The notes beneath the pieces are model-generated. The model had not been told where the DNA came from and made no database searches. It saw only the letters and a program-made list of their open reading frames with translations. A program made the translations under genes and the position numbers. This document shows, piece after piece, positions 24,401-38,099 of a DNA stretch of 64,000 nt (the first letter of the stretch is position 1; the number at the start of each line of letters is the position of its first letter). The stretch spans positions 63,425,816-63,489,815 of the forward strand of contig NC_134982.1 in assembly GCF_965638725.1 (NCBI RefSeq). Direction: 5' to 3'. The stretch is from Aptenodytes patagonicus. Lineage: Eukaryota > Chordata > Aves > Sphenisciformes > Spheniscidae.

Positions 24401-27400
24401 TGACTGCTCATTTGCAGCAGAGTTAAGCAGGTACATGTAAAGTATCTGTCACTTCTCTTACTGTCAGAACAATAACGAATGTTTGTTCCTAGCCACACAT
24501 GCACACAGATATGGTTTATATCAACTTCTCACAAAAAGCCATACAACAGAAGTCAGTGGCCTCCTTTACTCACTGTTTAATATGTTAATATATTTACCGT
24601 CTGGCTGCTTTTTCAGAAGTAATTGAAAAACTGATTTCTGTGGCAGGATGCTTTGATTCTGACTAAATCAAGTCTTCAGGCAAATCTCCCCCTGCCAGCG
24701 AAGGCACAGCTTGCCTGAAGTCGTAACCTTTGTTGGCGGAAGGGAACTGGCCTTGAAACACATCATGAAGCAGATGTTTTATGCCAAATCAGAGTCTAGG
24801 GATACTGCAAATAAAACTATTCTCCTGTCTGTTCAATCATTTCAATTCCCTGCAGTGTGAAATATGAACTTGCCAACAAATAGCCGGTGCGCTATGCAGC
24901 ACAGCAGGGAGAGCAAGTGCCACAGATGCACGAAGGGCTGCAAAACTCCTTCATTAGGTCTGCTTTTCAGCCCAAGCCTCAGCAGTGACATGTGGGAGCC
25001 ACCTCCAATGGAAGGTGATGGTATTTGTAAAGACAAGTTTCCATCAGCTCCAGTTATAGAAATTGTGTGCACTTGCTTGGGGGAGAAGGAAGTTCATATG
25101 GCTGTATTCACAGATTACGGTCATTAGCGGCTCATGGCAAAGGTGGGTTTTTAAAATGATTCTTCTTTAAAATTTTCCCACCTGAGACATGACTGCTGAT
25201 AAAATACCCACCTACAGGCTCACAAAAAAAAATCCCATCAGCTTAATGTCAGGGCTCTGCTGCATAACTTATGACAAAAGCCCTACAGGAAAACCCATTG
25301 TTGAGTAGTGGAGCACCTTCATACCAGGAGAGGGTAAGAGCCCTGCTCCCACCACCTCTGAGGAGCATGGCAGGACTCTGGTGGCACCTGAGCAAAAGGC
25401 CAAGACAGCCCAATGCTCCAGCTCCCTCTGTTACTGGTCTCTCCATCTAGATGTTTCCGTCTGATTAAAGCATCACCTGTCTAGACACACACTTGCTCTT
25501 GAGAGATAGCTGTTTAAAACACTAGTTAAATGTAAAAAGAAACCTTGTACTTTCAAGTCAGCTTCCATCCACATCAACACTACAATGACTCTTTTAGGTG
25601 TTTCTAAGCTAACAGTTGTACTTCATGTTAAAAGGAAGGAACAGCTAACAATACTAGACTATCTTAGCCCTTGATTATGGGAGAGCAGAAACGGGGCTCA
25701 AGTTGATAAGAATATTGCATTTGCACTTAAAAACCAACCAACCAAACAAAAAAGGTAAAATACAAACATACCATTCAAAAGAACCTACTGACAAGCTTTC
25801 AATATGTTTACAATCCGCACTAGAGATCACATTTTCAGAAGAACTCAGTGCTTCATGTGCAAAGCATTTTAGAAATCTGGCCAACTATTTGGATACCTAA
25901 GTGACAGCTAAGTACTTCAAAAATTATGACTCTAATTGGGAATGCTAAGCACTTCTGACATATGGCCTGTAATATGCAATCTATTTATTTTACCTACTTT
26001 TGGACTGAGATCAAGGAAGAACAGGATTGAAGATGCATATGTGCAATTTACATAGAATAAATTACATATATTGTATCTACCTCAGGCTTAGGTGGGTTGT
26101 TTTTTTTTTTTCTTTTTTGAAAATTTGTGTGTTCAGATGCATTTCAGATCAGTCCCATAAAGCCTAGATAAAAGATTTCACTTAAATGTAGAGGCACCAA
26201 AACCAATCTCATTTTCACTGACGGTCAAGTAAAAAAAAGACCATGGTGATCAAATAATCTGTGTGCACGGTTGTCAGAATTTTTTTTCAGAAGTCCAGTT
26301 AAAGTGAATCAAATTAACAATTTTTAGCATTCAATGTACACAGACAGTCTCTATTTACTTTTCAAATCTGAAGCAAAACCATCAGCGGGAAATTTATGCC
26401 TATAAATAAAAAAAGCTGTGTTTTCATGAAATGGCACAGAAAAAAACTTACTGCTACTTTTAGTCTTTTCCCCCCTCCCCTCACAGAAAGCTATTATTTC
26501 AGGGTCTTCTTTCTTCAGCCTAAAATACAGTTGCTGAAGAGCTAGGGCAATTTTGTGGGACTTTCTGTTGCTGTTTTATTTGTATGGCTTTCATTGCCGA
26601 CTTCTTTGTAGAATGTACATGTGCTTATAATTTCACCTCATATTTATAAGGGTGCAGTGCAGATTTACATGTACATATTAACATATAGAATACTATATGC
26701 TGTTCACAAGCACTCTGTGGAACAGCACACATCCTTGTGAAAATCCAGCTGTACTCACACAAGTACCAAAAGTGTAATTTTAATTTACATTTCCAAAGCA
26801 CAATGTTCCTCATCCTCATAGTTGATACAGATCCGAAAATTTTCTCTTCCTTTTCCACCTACAACTTAGATGTGGCACCAGGTTCCCCAAGAGATTTATT
26901 TTTGGCTTAAGACTATTTTTCACTCAAAATATTCTCTAGTTCACTAAAATGAAAAAGTCCTAGGCAGAAATATCTCTTCTCAGCTAGGTTAGCATATTAA
27001 GAAATACTCTCCCTAGACAGTCCTTTAGAAGGGCTTTTCCCAAGCTAACTCTTAATGTGCGTCTTTTAGATCTGTGTAAAATCTAGAACAGATTATTGGA
27101 TTTCCAAATTATCCCATAATTTGGTTAGAAGCAATGCTATTGTTTCTGATGAGAACAAGCAGCTGGTGTGGCCGAGCAGAGAGCGGTTCAAGGGTCTGAG
27201 CGTGCACAGCGCCCTCAAATCACCCCTCACAGCAAACACCGACTATTACACAGAATTAGGTGCCAGGTAACTGCAAAGCTACTGGAAAAGGCAGTTTCTC
27301 CCTCAATTAAGAAGGCAGCAATAGCATGGCATGACACATAGTTTGGAGAACTCCAGTGAAAACTAACATTTTATATTTTGCATCCCAAGGATTTTGGTGG

Positions 27401-29340
27401 CAAACTTTCTGAAAAGTGGACATATTTCCTTAGGGAAGATGGAGAACATTTGTAGAGAATGGCTCCTTCTGCCATTTCTTCAACAGGAGAGATTTCAGTG
27501 GGAATGTTTCTTCTCTAATGCACATCCATTACCACATTAGATACCAGGAAGAAGGGAAGGGGAACTAAGCACAGCAGGGAAGTGAAGTTAAAGAGAAGAT
27601 AGTCACACCTCTACCCTGACAAGAATTGCATGCAGTCCCCTATCCAAACTAGGCCTGAATTTATCTTTAACCTCATTTTCATTTTGGAAAGCTTAAGCAA
27701 TGTGTAGTGATAACAGCATGGTTACGCCACATCGAAGACAAGAAAGAACAACTGGTCAGCTCAGCCCATAGAGGAGAATGATAATCTAGTGAAAGTATAA
27801 TACAATGCCCAGGAGGCACTCCACTGGCATTTTATATTACAAACATCTTATCTTTCAGTGGAGTTAAAATTATGTATATTTTTAGTTTAACAAAATTAGC
27901 ATTTTTATAATCACAATCACTAAAGCCTTTAACACAAAAAGATTATTTTTTAGCAAAGATTTAACCAATGTGCCTTTTTAATATTGTTTTTTATATACGT
28001 GTATATATACATGCACATATAAGAGCATACAATCCAAACACACAGAGCTGCTAAATAAATACATGATAAATACAGGAAAAAAGGTCAGTCAGTAGAGAAG
28101 AAAACATTGTTACAAATATTTTGTCATTTTTGAAAGGACAGTACCTCTAAGCCAACACTCGGCCTTAGAAAAAAAAAAATAGTAATAGATCCTTCACTAA
28201 ATAAATTCACTGCAAGTTTCACACATGCTTATAGTACGCCATCGATATGATCAAGTTCTCAGACTTCACTGAAATAATCAGCTGCCCCATACTAATTTTG
28301 GGGAAAGAGGGAGCACATTAACTCCGTGTCACAGGAGTTCCAAAACCTCCATGACACAGAATCACCCCTGCGGAAATCTCTAAGTTTGATGCTGAACAGA
28401 AGCCCTCCCTATTACGGTTTGAGTATTAGCCATAGTAAGTTTCTCAGGGGAATAACACTACCTCTACTGATTTTATCACGCCCTTTTCTTGTGAAATATT
28501 TCACTGAAAATAATTGGAACCTAATGATGCTTCAGAGGAGTCTCTACGTGAGAGAAAGAAATAATAGAAAGAAATGTTATGTTTGAGACTATGCTTTCTT
28601 TTCACGGGATCCTTAGACATCCAATGGGAACTGTGAGAGCCACCAATCAATTAATTTTCTAATCTCTCTGTAATGAGTTTTTTTCTCCTTCAACCCTTGT
28701 TTGTCTCCTTTGTAGCAAACAGCTGATTTTTCACTTGTGTTTTGATTTCCTTCATTTTATACCATCTTAAAACACAAAAGTGGAAGAAAAAAGGGAGCTA
28801 GCCATAACAGAAAAAAATATAGCACGTCTATTCTTTAATTCCTTGGAACATGGTAAGCTCAAAAAGTAGTACGCTAGGAAATTGATTTTGTCTGTCCAAA
28901 ACACGTGAAAGTGTGAAGGTCATGTTGGCAGCCTGCCCTGCATTGCTGTTAAACCCTGTAATATTAATTTTGACCTCTTTCTAGTAATTTCTTCACACCC
29001 TGTACCGAGCTCATAGACTGCTCCTCCACTATGCCACAGAACTACTTGCAAAAGCACAGAATATGAAGTGGTCACCTGTACTACTTTTTCCTGGAGATCT
29101 AAATAGGGCACATGAAGCCATCTTGAGGGGAAAAAAGCATGATGCGGGCAAAGAAAGAAGAAAGCATGAAGACAAAATGAACCAAAATGTGCTAAAACAG
29201 CAGTTAGATAGACATCTCACGTCTCCTATTGGAAATTCGGACTTGCCAAAAATTAAGAAATGTGGGTCTGGTTTGTTTTTTAACCTCATTCTGCTTTGTT
29301 GATTAACCTGCTTCTGCTCTTAAAATGAATTACACCATCT

Positions 29341-29710
29341 TGTGTCTCCACTGTATAATTTTATCAAGGAGGTGACAAATCATGCTGGCAGTGACGGTCC
29401 GTGCTGAAGTGGAATGTATAGTAAAATATAGTTTTCCTCAAATGAATTGCTGAAACCGTTAATCTTTATCTAAATGCCCATAATAACTGTTTTGTTCTCT
29501 GTGGCAGTTGGGAAAAAAAAATGTCTTCCAGAAAGCATTTTGGCAGCCAATCTGCTTGTTAATAAAACCTGGAGAAACATTTGTGATTAATATAAATTAC
29601 TAATTCCATTTTTAATGCCTAAACGTGACAGTGACTAATTTACACAGTTTCGCTTGAGCTGCCACTGAGTATTTCAAGTGGGACTGCAAACAAAAAATGC
29701 TGTTGCACTG
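29341..29710. promoter_or_regulatory. Candidate conserved intronic element
   Basis: The stretch has a dense set of homeodomain-type TAAT/ATTA cores (for example CCGTTAATC, TGTGATTAATATAAATTAC and GACTAATTTAC) without simple-repeat structure or coding potential. That composition is common in deeply conserved enhancers within introns of developmental genes. The call rests on appearance only; no alignment was possible. Confidence 0.25.
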
Positions 29711-32700
29711 TTGTATGTTTCTAGACAAAGCTACCACAGGTGCAGCACTACAGATGAGGAACCCTATGTCTGGCAATAATTTCTAACCATACTGGCTGAT
29801 TGCTCTGCTTGGGCCAGGGGGAAAGGGTCACCAGTGAAAGCTACCTAACACCCTCCTATTATAAGCTGGAAGTGGCACATTTTGTACAGACGTGGGAGCC
29901 GGTTACAACAAACTGTGAGGCTGTGAGGTGGCTGTTGCTTCTACTACCTACTCGGCACCATTTTTTAGTACTACAAAGGGAGACAGCTAAACTGCTCCCA
30001 ATTTAAGTTCGAAACTCGGTACTGCAGCAAAGCGTGTGGGCTGGAATGTGGGCACTTTGCAGCACACCACCGAACAGCAGTCAAGGAGAAACTTCATTCC
30101 TCAGAGGCAGTCTTGTGATTGCACAGATTACTCCAGTGAGACCCAGGTAAGAGACACAGCACTGTCAATGGTGAAAAACAAATAATATCCGTATTTCAAG
30201 GCTTCAGACAACTGGTTTCACAATTAGTATCTTTGTCTTGTTACAAGCATACTTTAAATGTATTCTTACACATGATTATTAATTTGAAACTCCAGTAGCA
30301 TTATGATTTGCCTGCTTATATTCGTCTTGTGAAATATAAGAAAATTTGAGAAAAGAAATTGCTAAACAATAACCTGCCCATGTCAGTTGCTCACGTCTGA
30401 ACTACACAACACTGTCATCATCCTCACTGGAACATACCTTTATTTCTGAACAAACTTTGCTTCTGCACCTCTCTCTGAGAAAGAAACACATTTTTTACCT
30501 TGCTGATGTGCCTGTGGAGTTTTAACTATGCCATTCCTCCCTTCTACTTCTTGATGATGTTTACAGAAAGGACCTAAGGAAGTCAGATCCCACCTCCATG
30601 AAGCACCAATGGGAACTGCACACAAGTCCATTCCCCTGGGGAAAAACAAGTTCATGACTTTTCTGTGCATCACCAGCCAGAAGCAGAGAGGTGTTAATAC
30701 TAAGTCCTCTTCAAGAGGAGATGTTGCATTCTTTTACAGTCCCCAGGATGCTGAAGACAGACACAACATATCTTTCAGCCTAAGGCTACTTTATTTCTGC
30801 TCAAGATTTCTCAGGCAGAAATACATTCACATGTGTACAGACAGCAAGCCCTGCTGCAGCTGCTGCTAGGGATCCTGACTTCAGTCCCAATACAGGGCTC
30901 TATACTGAAGGATAGTGCATTCTTTAATGCCTCACAGCTGAATGTCTTCTGCAAAACCTAAAATATTAGAAAGAAGTAGTCCACATGCAGTTTTTAATGA
31001 TACAGGAAGATGACCCAGTATTACTAAAAGCAGATGTGTCAAAAAACACATAAGAAGAAATCCAAGCTCGTATCTTCACAATATCCCCACCTACAACTCT
31101 TAAAACATAATGTATGTTAAACTGTTCTGGTGTATTTTTCCCTGAACACATTTTGAACGCCACTATGACTGAATTGTCAGGGCTCTTTAAATTGATTAAT
31201 ATACTGCCATTCTGATTATCTTTCAAATAATTAAGATCATTTCACCCCCAGAAGATCAGCAACAGCGTTATTCCCCATATCCATCATCAGGAGCCTGGTT
31301 ACTTTTGTGCATAGAGGTATGGCACGAGTGAGACTCTGATACACCTTCAAGCCATTACTAATTCCCTAAAGCAGTGCTGTATCTAGGTGGCTATACCACT
31401 TGATAGTTTAAATATTAAATATCCATGATGTAAAAAGGAAGCCTGGGAGATTTTAGAGGCAGTAAAAATCTCATTTGGCCAATAATGTAGATCTGAGGAT
31501 GACCTACTGCTTTCCTGAGGGAAAGTGGAAACATTTGGAAGTCTGAAAAGATTTTTCTGTAATTTTTCAGAATAAAGCACTTCTATGCATTTCTGAATAC
31601 TCTGTGAAAAATCTTATTCTACGTGATTTATATTAACTTGCCAAGAATCTTGGACATAGGAGTATTAACTGCATGTGCCATTTTGAGCCCAGAATGTTGG
31701 CCACCTTGTCTGAGTAGTATGCATTACTGGGGAATAAAAAGAAAAAGTTATTGAGAATTCTGTAACATTCTCCCATTTTACAGCCTCCTCTAATATCAGA
31801 GGGTTAGGTAGCTTAGAAACAAATTTGCTTCTTTTAAATCCAAGTATTTATGAAAATATGGAGTTGAATGTTGATTATTAACGCATGAAACAAGATCATC
31901 AGCCAATTGCTTAGTATGTGGAAGCATTTTTTCATTGAGGGAGTTTGTTTCTGGTCTATTGGTTGCAGGCATGCATATATACTCAGTTGTTACCACGACA
32001 CACAGACAGCATCAGCAGAGAAAGTGCTGCCTCCGTGAGTTAGTCTGAGGAACAGGGAGACTAACATGCTGATGACATGGAGGCAATGAAGTACAACGCT
32101 GTTATTCCAAATGTCACTGCTACGTTATTTCCACTTCTGTTGGCATCTGCTCCATGTTACAAAACGCATACTTCCAATACAACAGCTCATTAAACAGGTT
32201 TCAGTTTGCTCAGAAATCAAATTAGAACACTGCTACAGAGTTATAAGTCCTCAGATAATTATTAATAATACTCTCCACTTCTATGAGTTCTTTCATCCAA
32301 GGAATCTACATGCTTCATCTTATTAATCTCATAACATCATAGTGAAGTACCACGGCAAAGAGACTCACCCACCACTGAAGTGCAGCCACCTCTGAGATGT
32401 TGAGTTGTAGCTGTTGAACATCAAAACTGATTTAAAGCAAGGAATGATGAATGGTCGGTCCATCAGGATTTAAAGGGCTGTGTGCAATTTATTCAATTGT
32501 ACTTCCAGCAGAACACTGGAATTTAAATACTTACTTTTAAGAAAGTTGCAATGGGATTTTTACAAGAATCACAAATGTTAAAAATTATAGTAATCCATAG
32601 CCACCAGTACGGAACATTAAGTCACCATTTCCCTTAAGGCAGATGTGTCACATATGGCCTAATCAAGTTCCTAATGCTCCTTGCAGGTGTTTTATCCAAG

Positions 32701-34242
32701 ATCTAACCAATCTATTTTTTTAATGTTTGTGATTTGATGATCACATAACAACATTCAATACATGCTTTATTTTCCTACAAAATGAACTGGCCTTCATCGA
32801 GCATGTTAGATGAGAAAGAAAAAAAGACACAGGAAAGAAACCCCTGTCCCTCATCCTTTCTGTCTGTGGACACTCCCTCATTCTTCCAACGTCCAAAATC
32901 AGTACTTCAGTAGAAAGCAACACAAGTCACTGGTCTTCCTACAGGGGTGAAGACCTTACACAATATGCTCATGAGACAGCTTTCAAAGTTGCAGATACAT
33001 AGTATATCCTCCCCTCTTTCATATTTCTGCTGCTATCAGGATCTTAATGGCACCTGAATTTTTGAAGCACATGAATCCAAATCATCTTCTTTCAACTTGT
33101 TATCTGAAAGACATTCACTCCCTTTGAAAAATTCAAACAATAGAGACCAGCACTTCTGTGGGTTCTCTCTTCATTTTCTTATATGGATTTCTCCCAAGTC
33201 CCAAATAATTCAACAGCTTTTAACGCTCCCTTTGAGGATTCTAAGAACACTACCAACGTCAAAATCTATTAGACACTGGCGATTGTTTCTGCTTTCTTTT
33301 TAGCAGGACCAGCACTTAATTCTTCTGATGCTTTCTAACAGAAACCAGTCCTTTAATCTACACACTAGGCTAAGCATGAATTCCCTTTTAAAGGTCACCT
33401 TCCTTGTCTGTCTAATGTTATCACACAAAAATATCTTTTTAAAGTACACATTTATCAAACCCTTTCAATTGCTTTGATTTCATTCAGAACATCTCGAGTG
33501 ATTCTGGTAAACCAGCTATCAAAGCAGGATTCGTAGTAGAGTGGCATGTCTGAGCCCACTGCTGTCAAAGTGTTTATGCTGATCAGATCTTGATTGAAAG
33601 GTTAATGGGGGACCTGGCAATAAACAATGTTTCCCCAAAAGAAAAGTGCAATTAACACACTAAAAATGTTTGTAATTCTCTCAGCATCCTTTAATAACAT
33701 TCTTTAGTTAACCTCAATTTTTTAGGTTTTGGTGCAAACCAGGATGTCCAGAGAGAGAATTCCAAAAGGGATCTTCCGACCTCATGTCTTCAAAAAGCAA
33801 CGAGAAAACACAAACATGAGCAGTACCTGCATTAACTAACACGTGTCGAATTGAAGACAGATGGCCTTTCTTCACTTGCTGAAAGACAAATCCAGTCTGC
33901 GCTTTCAAAGCAAAATATCTGCTACTTAAGTCAACCATTTCCATGAGTAGAAACAATTTTTAACAAAAGTTTAGCCTACGGAGTAAATACAGTGACTCCA
34001 CTGCCCCCAGTATAAGCTGAGTATGGCATGACAAGACTTACCATCAGTCTGCTCTACTCATTTCTTTAGAGCTCGCACAATTCTCTAAAGTCCAAACTTT
34101 GACCCAAGCCAAATCTTTGACTTTGAGTCCCAGCATTGACAGATTCAAGGGGTGAAAATAGCCAAACCAGGCCATTTACAGCATATAAGTTATCGATATG
34201 AGGGAAAAAACCCACCCAAATAGGGGTTTTGTTGAAAGATCT

Positions 34243-35755
34243 TAGAATTACAGAATCATAGAATAGTTTGGGTTGGAAGGGACCTTTAAAGGTCATCTAG
34301 TCCAACCCCCCTGCCATGAACAGGGACATCCTCAACTTGGTTGCTCAGAGCCCCGTCCAACCTGACCTTGAATGTTTCCAGGGATGGGGCATCCACCACC
34401 TCTCTGGGCAACCTGTGCCAGTGTTTCACCACCTTCAGCATAAAAAATTTCTTCCTTATATCTAGTCTCAACCTACCCCCCTTTAGTTTAAAGCCATTCC
34501 CCCTTGTCCCGTTGCAACAGGCCCTGCTAAAAAGTTTGTCCCCATCTTTTTTATAAGCCCCCTTTAAGTACTGATAGGCTGCAATAAGGTCTCCCTGAAG
34601 CCTTCTCTTCTCCAGGCTGAACAACCCCAACTCTCTCAGCCTTTCTCCATAGCAGAGGTGTTCCATCCCCCTGATCATTTTCGTGGCCCTCTTCTTCTGG
34701 ACCCACTCCAACAGGTCCGTGTCTTTCTTATGCTGAGGACGCCAGAGCTGGATGCAGGACTCCAGGTGGGGTCTCACCAGAGCAGAGTAGAGGGGCAGAA
34801 TCACCTCCCTCGACCTGCTGGCCACGCTGCTTTTGATGCAGCCCAGGATATGGTTGGCCTTCTGGGCTGCAAGCGCACGTTGCTGGCTCATGTCCAGCTT
34901 TTCATCCACCAGTACCCCCAAGTCCTTCTCGGCAGGGCTGCTCTCAATCCCTTCATCCCCCAGCCTGTATTGATACTGGGGCCTGCCCCAACCCAGGTGC
35001 AGGACCTTGCACTTGGCCTTGTTAAACCTCATGAGGTTCATACAGGCCCACTTCTTGAGCTTGTCCAGGTCCCTCTGGATGGCATCCCGTCCCTCTGGTG
35101 TGTCAACAGCACCACTCAGCTTGGTGTCATCTGCAAACTTGCTGAGGGTGCACTCGATCCCACTGTCTATGTCATTGATGAAGATATTAAACAGTACCGG
35201 TCCCAATATGGACCCCTGCGAGACGCCACTCGTCACCAGTCTCCATCTGGACTTGGAGCCATTGACCACTACCCTCTGGATGAGACCATCTAACCAATTC
35301 CTCACCCACTGGACAGTCCACCCTTCAAATCCATCCTCTCCAGTTTAGAGAGAAGGATGTTGTGGGGGACCGTGTCAAAGGCCTTACAGAGGTCCAGATA
35401 GACAACATCTGTAGCCCTTCCCATGTCCACTGATGTAGTCACTCCATCATAGGAGGACACTAGGTTAGTCAGGCAGGACTTGCCCTTGGTGAAGCCATGC
35501 TGGCTGTCTCGAATCACCTCCCTGTCCTCCATGTGCCTTAGCATAGCTTCCAGGAGGACCTGTTCCATGATCTTCCCAGGCACAGATGTGAGGCTGACTG
35601 GCCTGTAGTTCCCCGGGTCTTCCTTTTTTCCCTTTTTAAAAATGGGGGTCATGTTTCCCCTTTTCCAGTCAGTGGGAACTTCACCGGACTGCCACAACTT
35701 CTCATACAATTGCAGGCTGTGTTCAGTGGAAAAAGCAAAATAATCTGTTTTCATG
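34243..35755 (-). mobile_element. 5'-truncated CR1 LINE (non-LTR retrotransposon)
   Basis: Read on the minus strand, this is the 3' third of a CR1 element: the reverse-transcriptase region of ORF2, the C-terminal region, a short 3' UTR and a terminal octamer-type end (plus strand AGAATTACAGAATCATAGAA at 34244-34263). The adjacent plus-strand words GTTTGGGTTGGAAGGGACC are the classical CR1 3' end in reverse complement. There is no poly(A) tail, as expected for CR1. The 5' edge is placed only within about 30 bp, where similarity to CR1 fades near 35720-35755. The element sits in EFNA5 intron 2 in the same orientation as the gene. It is not autonomous, because the 5' part and ORF1 are missing. 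Confidence 0.95.
34286..35754 (-). pseudogene. CR1 ORF2 reverse-transcriptase remnant, frameshifted
   Basis: Two overlapping reading frames together make the C-terminal ORF2 part. The upstream one (35754-35302, 150 codons) has the RT motifs [22 protein letters not shown], the [13 protein letters not shown] block and [13 protein letters not shown], with the first catalytic Asp. The downstream one (35305-34286, 339 codons) carries [20 protein letters not shown], then the FADD box with the catalytic Asp pair, and runs to the usual CR1 C-terminus. The frames part at about 35334/35335, where a single base appears lost between the KLER codons and the following block, and the first frame then reaches a TGA at 35302. 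Otherwise it is open, so the copy is fairly young. No endonuclease domain remains, so it cannot act alone. Confidence 0.93.
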
Positions 35756-38099
35756 TATGGATAGTCTTATTTTGCCCTACAGAAAAATGTATCATGGGTA
35801 TTGTTCAAGAAGCCAAATAGAGATTTAGCCAAGGACTTTGTGAGACAAGTAGCATTAGAGGTGTACAAGATGACCAACTGCCTGAACAAGCAGATACAGA
35901 AGGCACACAATGGGTGATTGTAAGACATGTCCAGTCTTTATCGTAACTACAAATGGAAGAACAGAAACTCCCAGAAATATAGAGTATTGCCATTAAAATG
36001 GAAACTAATTTCTTCCCCACAACTGTAAGGATGCTCTGAAGAAGAATCAGTATTAACTGCATTGGTGAACATCAAGGAGCAATTCTTCTTTACATAAAGG
36101 CAACTTTAAAATCAGGCTGACAGTGTCTTTATATTTACATTGGTAAATGCATAGATAAAACGTCCACTGTGCAGTCTTTGAAATTCCAAGGTGGTATAAT
36201 TTGCCACTTACGCCAAGGTCAGTTTGCTGGTTAAGAGATTTGTCTCTACTGATATGACTGCTTACAGAGAAACCATATGTTCTAAGTGTTGGATGAAAAA
36301 AAAAAAAAAAAAAGTGTTTCTAGAGTATTACTAGTTAAATATTACCGTGCTACCCCAGCTGGGATACAGTAACAAAAGTAACAGCTGAATTCCTGAAAAA
36401 AAAGTAAGTAACCTAACCATTAGCCGAACTGTCTACAGTAACCTGGAGAGTAATACTCTCCAGGATGCAATTGAGTAGTCACACTGGTTTCTTTACGTTA
36501 TCTCCTTTTCTAGCAGGAATTTCCTCAAATAAGTCAGACTCAAAACCTGAGAAATACTATACTTATGTCCTCGGACAGCACCTCCTACCAGCAAACCTAC
36601 AGTCAGCAGTATAAACTGCTGCGCTGACAACACGAACTGGTCCTGAAAAAGCAGGATTTACGGGTCTATAACAGGATGAAAAAAGAGAGAAGTGTAGTTT
36701 TTTTGGGGGGACTCACATTTACCTTTTCTGATAGGTCAAGATTGCAGTTCACAGTCTTTCTGTTTTGTGCTCCCATTACCTCAAACTAAATCTCTGGCAA
36801 ACATGTGGAGATCCCTAAATCAAATAATCATCTCACAGTGAGTTGTGCCTGTTCATGCAAAACATTGATATCCACTAATATTAAGCTGGTGCTCGAGCAA
36901 GAGCAATGAGCTCTAGGCAGCTGTTTAATACCATTCTTTGAGCACATGAAAAATACCAAGTAACTGTTAATAAACTACAGTGTAAAGATTTCTCAGTAGT
37001 TTCTCCCATATAGTATCACAGGCTATTCAACCTTGCCTCTATGAAGTCCCCTTTCTTAATTCTTGCTATACCGAAACCAATCCTAAAAGAGTAATAGCCA
37101 AGCTGGCAATCTGGGAAGCTATTCCAGGTTCTTAGTCATGGAAAGCTTTTGTTAGGTCTGTGTTAATTTCCATAAAAAGTAGACAGTGCCTCTCCTATGC
37201 TAACTGCTGATTTTTATAGGGATATTCACAGTTCCTCCCTGTAAGTTAGACTTCTAAACTCTGTCAATAATTCTTCATTAATAACCAAAAATCCTTACCA
37301 CGACCACCACCGCCACCAAGCAGTGGTGGTTTCGTGTCCTCCCCTATCTCCAGAAATTCAGTGGCTAGACCACCTGGAGAAAGCATTTCAGTACAGGTTC
37401 TACCGCAAGCATCTCAGGTAGAAAGGAGGGAACAGGAACGAGGAAACTTGATGATAATGATTTTAAAATATGCTTACAACTTTGAGACAAAAAGACAGTA
37501 ACACTCCCCAAAATTAACCTGGTCATGAAACATAGAATTGCACAGGACAGAGAAACTGCTAGAGGATTGTAGGAGAGACTAAAGAAAAATAATAGCACAA
37601 ACAAATGCTCAACACTTAAACACACACCCACAAAACATGGCAGAAGGAAGAAAAGAGAATAAGTTCAGCTTAACTGTCATCAGAGACTGTTACTGCCTCA
37701 ACAAGAGTTCAGCTAGAGACCATATTAATAAGATAAGCTAACTACCTAATTAATAGGCAAAAGTAAGAGAAAAAGAAGTGGAGGTATTATAAACACTTTT
37801 TTTTACTACTGTTTTTTCCTTAAGATCTTTTGAATCAGAGAAGCCTCCAGAGGTATGCAGATGGTTGCAGAGAGATGGTCCAATTACCTGGCAGCTGTTA
37901 CAGAAAAATGACAGCAGGATTCAAGCAGTTCCACAGTTTTTGGAACATGGTGAGGACAACTTCCAGTCACAGAGATGGAACAAGCTAACAGAAGAGAGAC
38001 AATTTTATATTTGAAATCATGAAAATCACAAGTTCTCCTACAGAAGCAGCAGCTAAGACCATCAGGGTGGAATGTCATTTGAATAAAAGCCCTCAGGAC
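35756..38099 (-). other. EFNA5: EFNA5 intron 2, segment between LINE copies
   Basis: No exon or RNA gene is seen. A run of 18 A residues lies at 36296-36313 and a CCA-rich patch with complementary GGTGGT at about 37303-37330. From about 37.4 kb the plus strand becomes A-rich and T-poor, as in the coding strand of a LINE. The decayed element recognised from 38.1 kb may therefore start here, but I cannot align this part to any motif. Confidence 0.6.
36296..36313. repeat. A(18) homopolymer run
   Basis: Eighteen consecutive A on the plus strand, followed by GTGTTTC. It is not preceded by a recognisable retroposed gene, and I saw no flanking duplication. Confidence 0.9.

Larger units (their letters stand above)
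10878..34242 (-). other. EFNA5: EFNA5 intron 2, 3' part (no genes seen)
   Basis: About 23 kb of AT-rich intron with no exon-like block, no recognisable RNA gene and no intact mobile element. It holds T/A runs (for example 21600-21612), a polypyrimidine stretch at 13599-13650, a GATATA-rich patch at 22401-22445, a small duplication of GACTARCTAGGATA at 13021-13053, a hairpin at 18395-18438 and a candidate conserved element near 29.4-29.7 kb. Open frames here are all under about 125 codons and match no family I recognise. Confidence 0.85.

Noticed and set aside
34658..35293. 211-codon open frame on the plus strand
   Set aside because: It lies wholly antisense to the CR1 ORF2 remnant and is a shadow of that coding sequence.
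34341..35348. 71- and 113-codon plus-strand frames
   Set aside because: They are antisense to the same CR1 copy; no independent protein family is seen.
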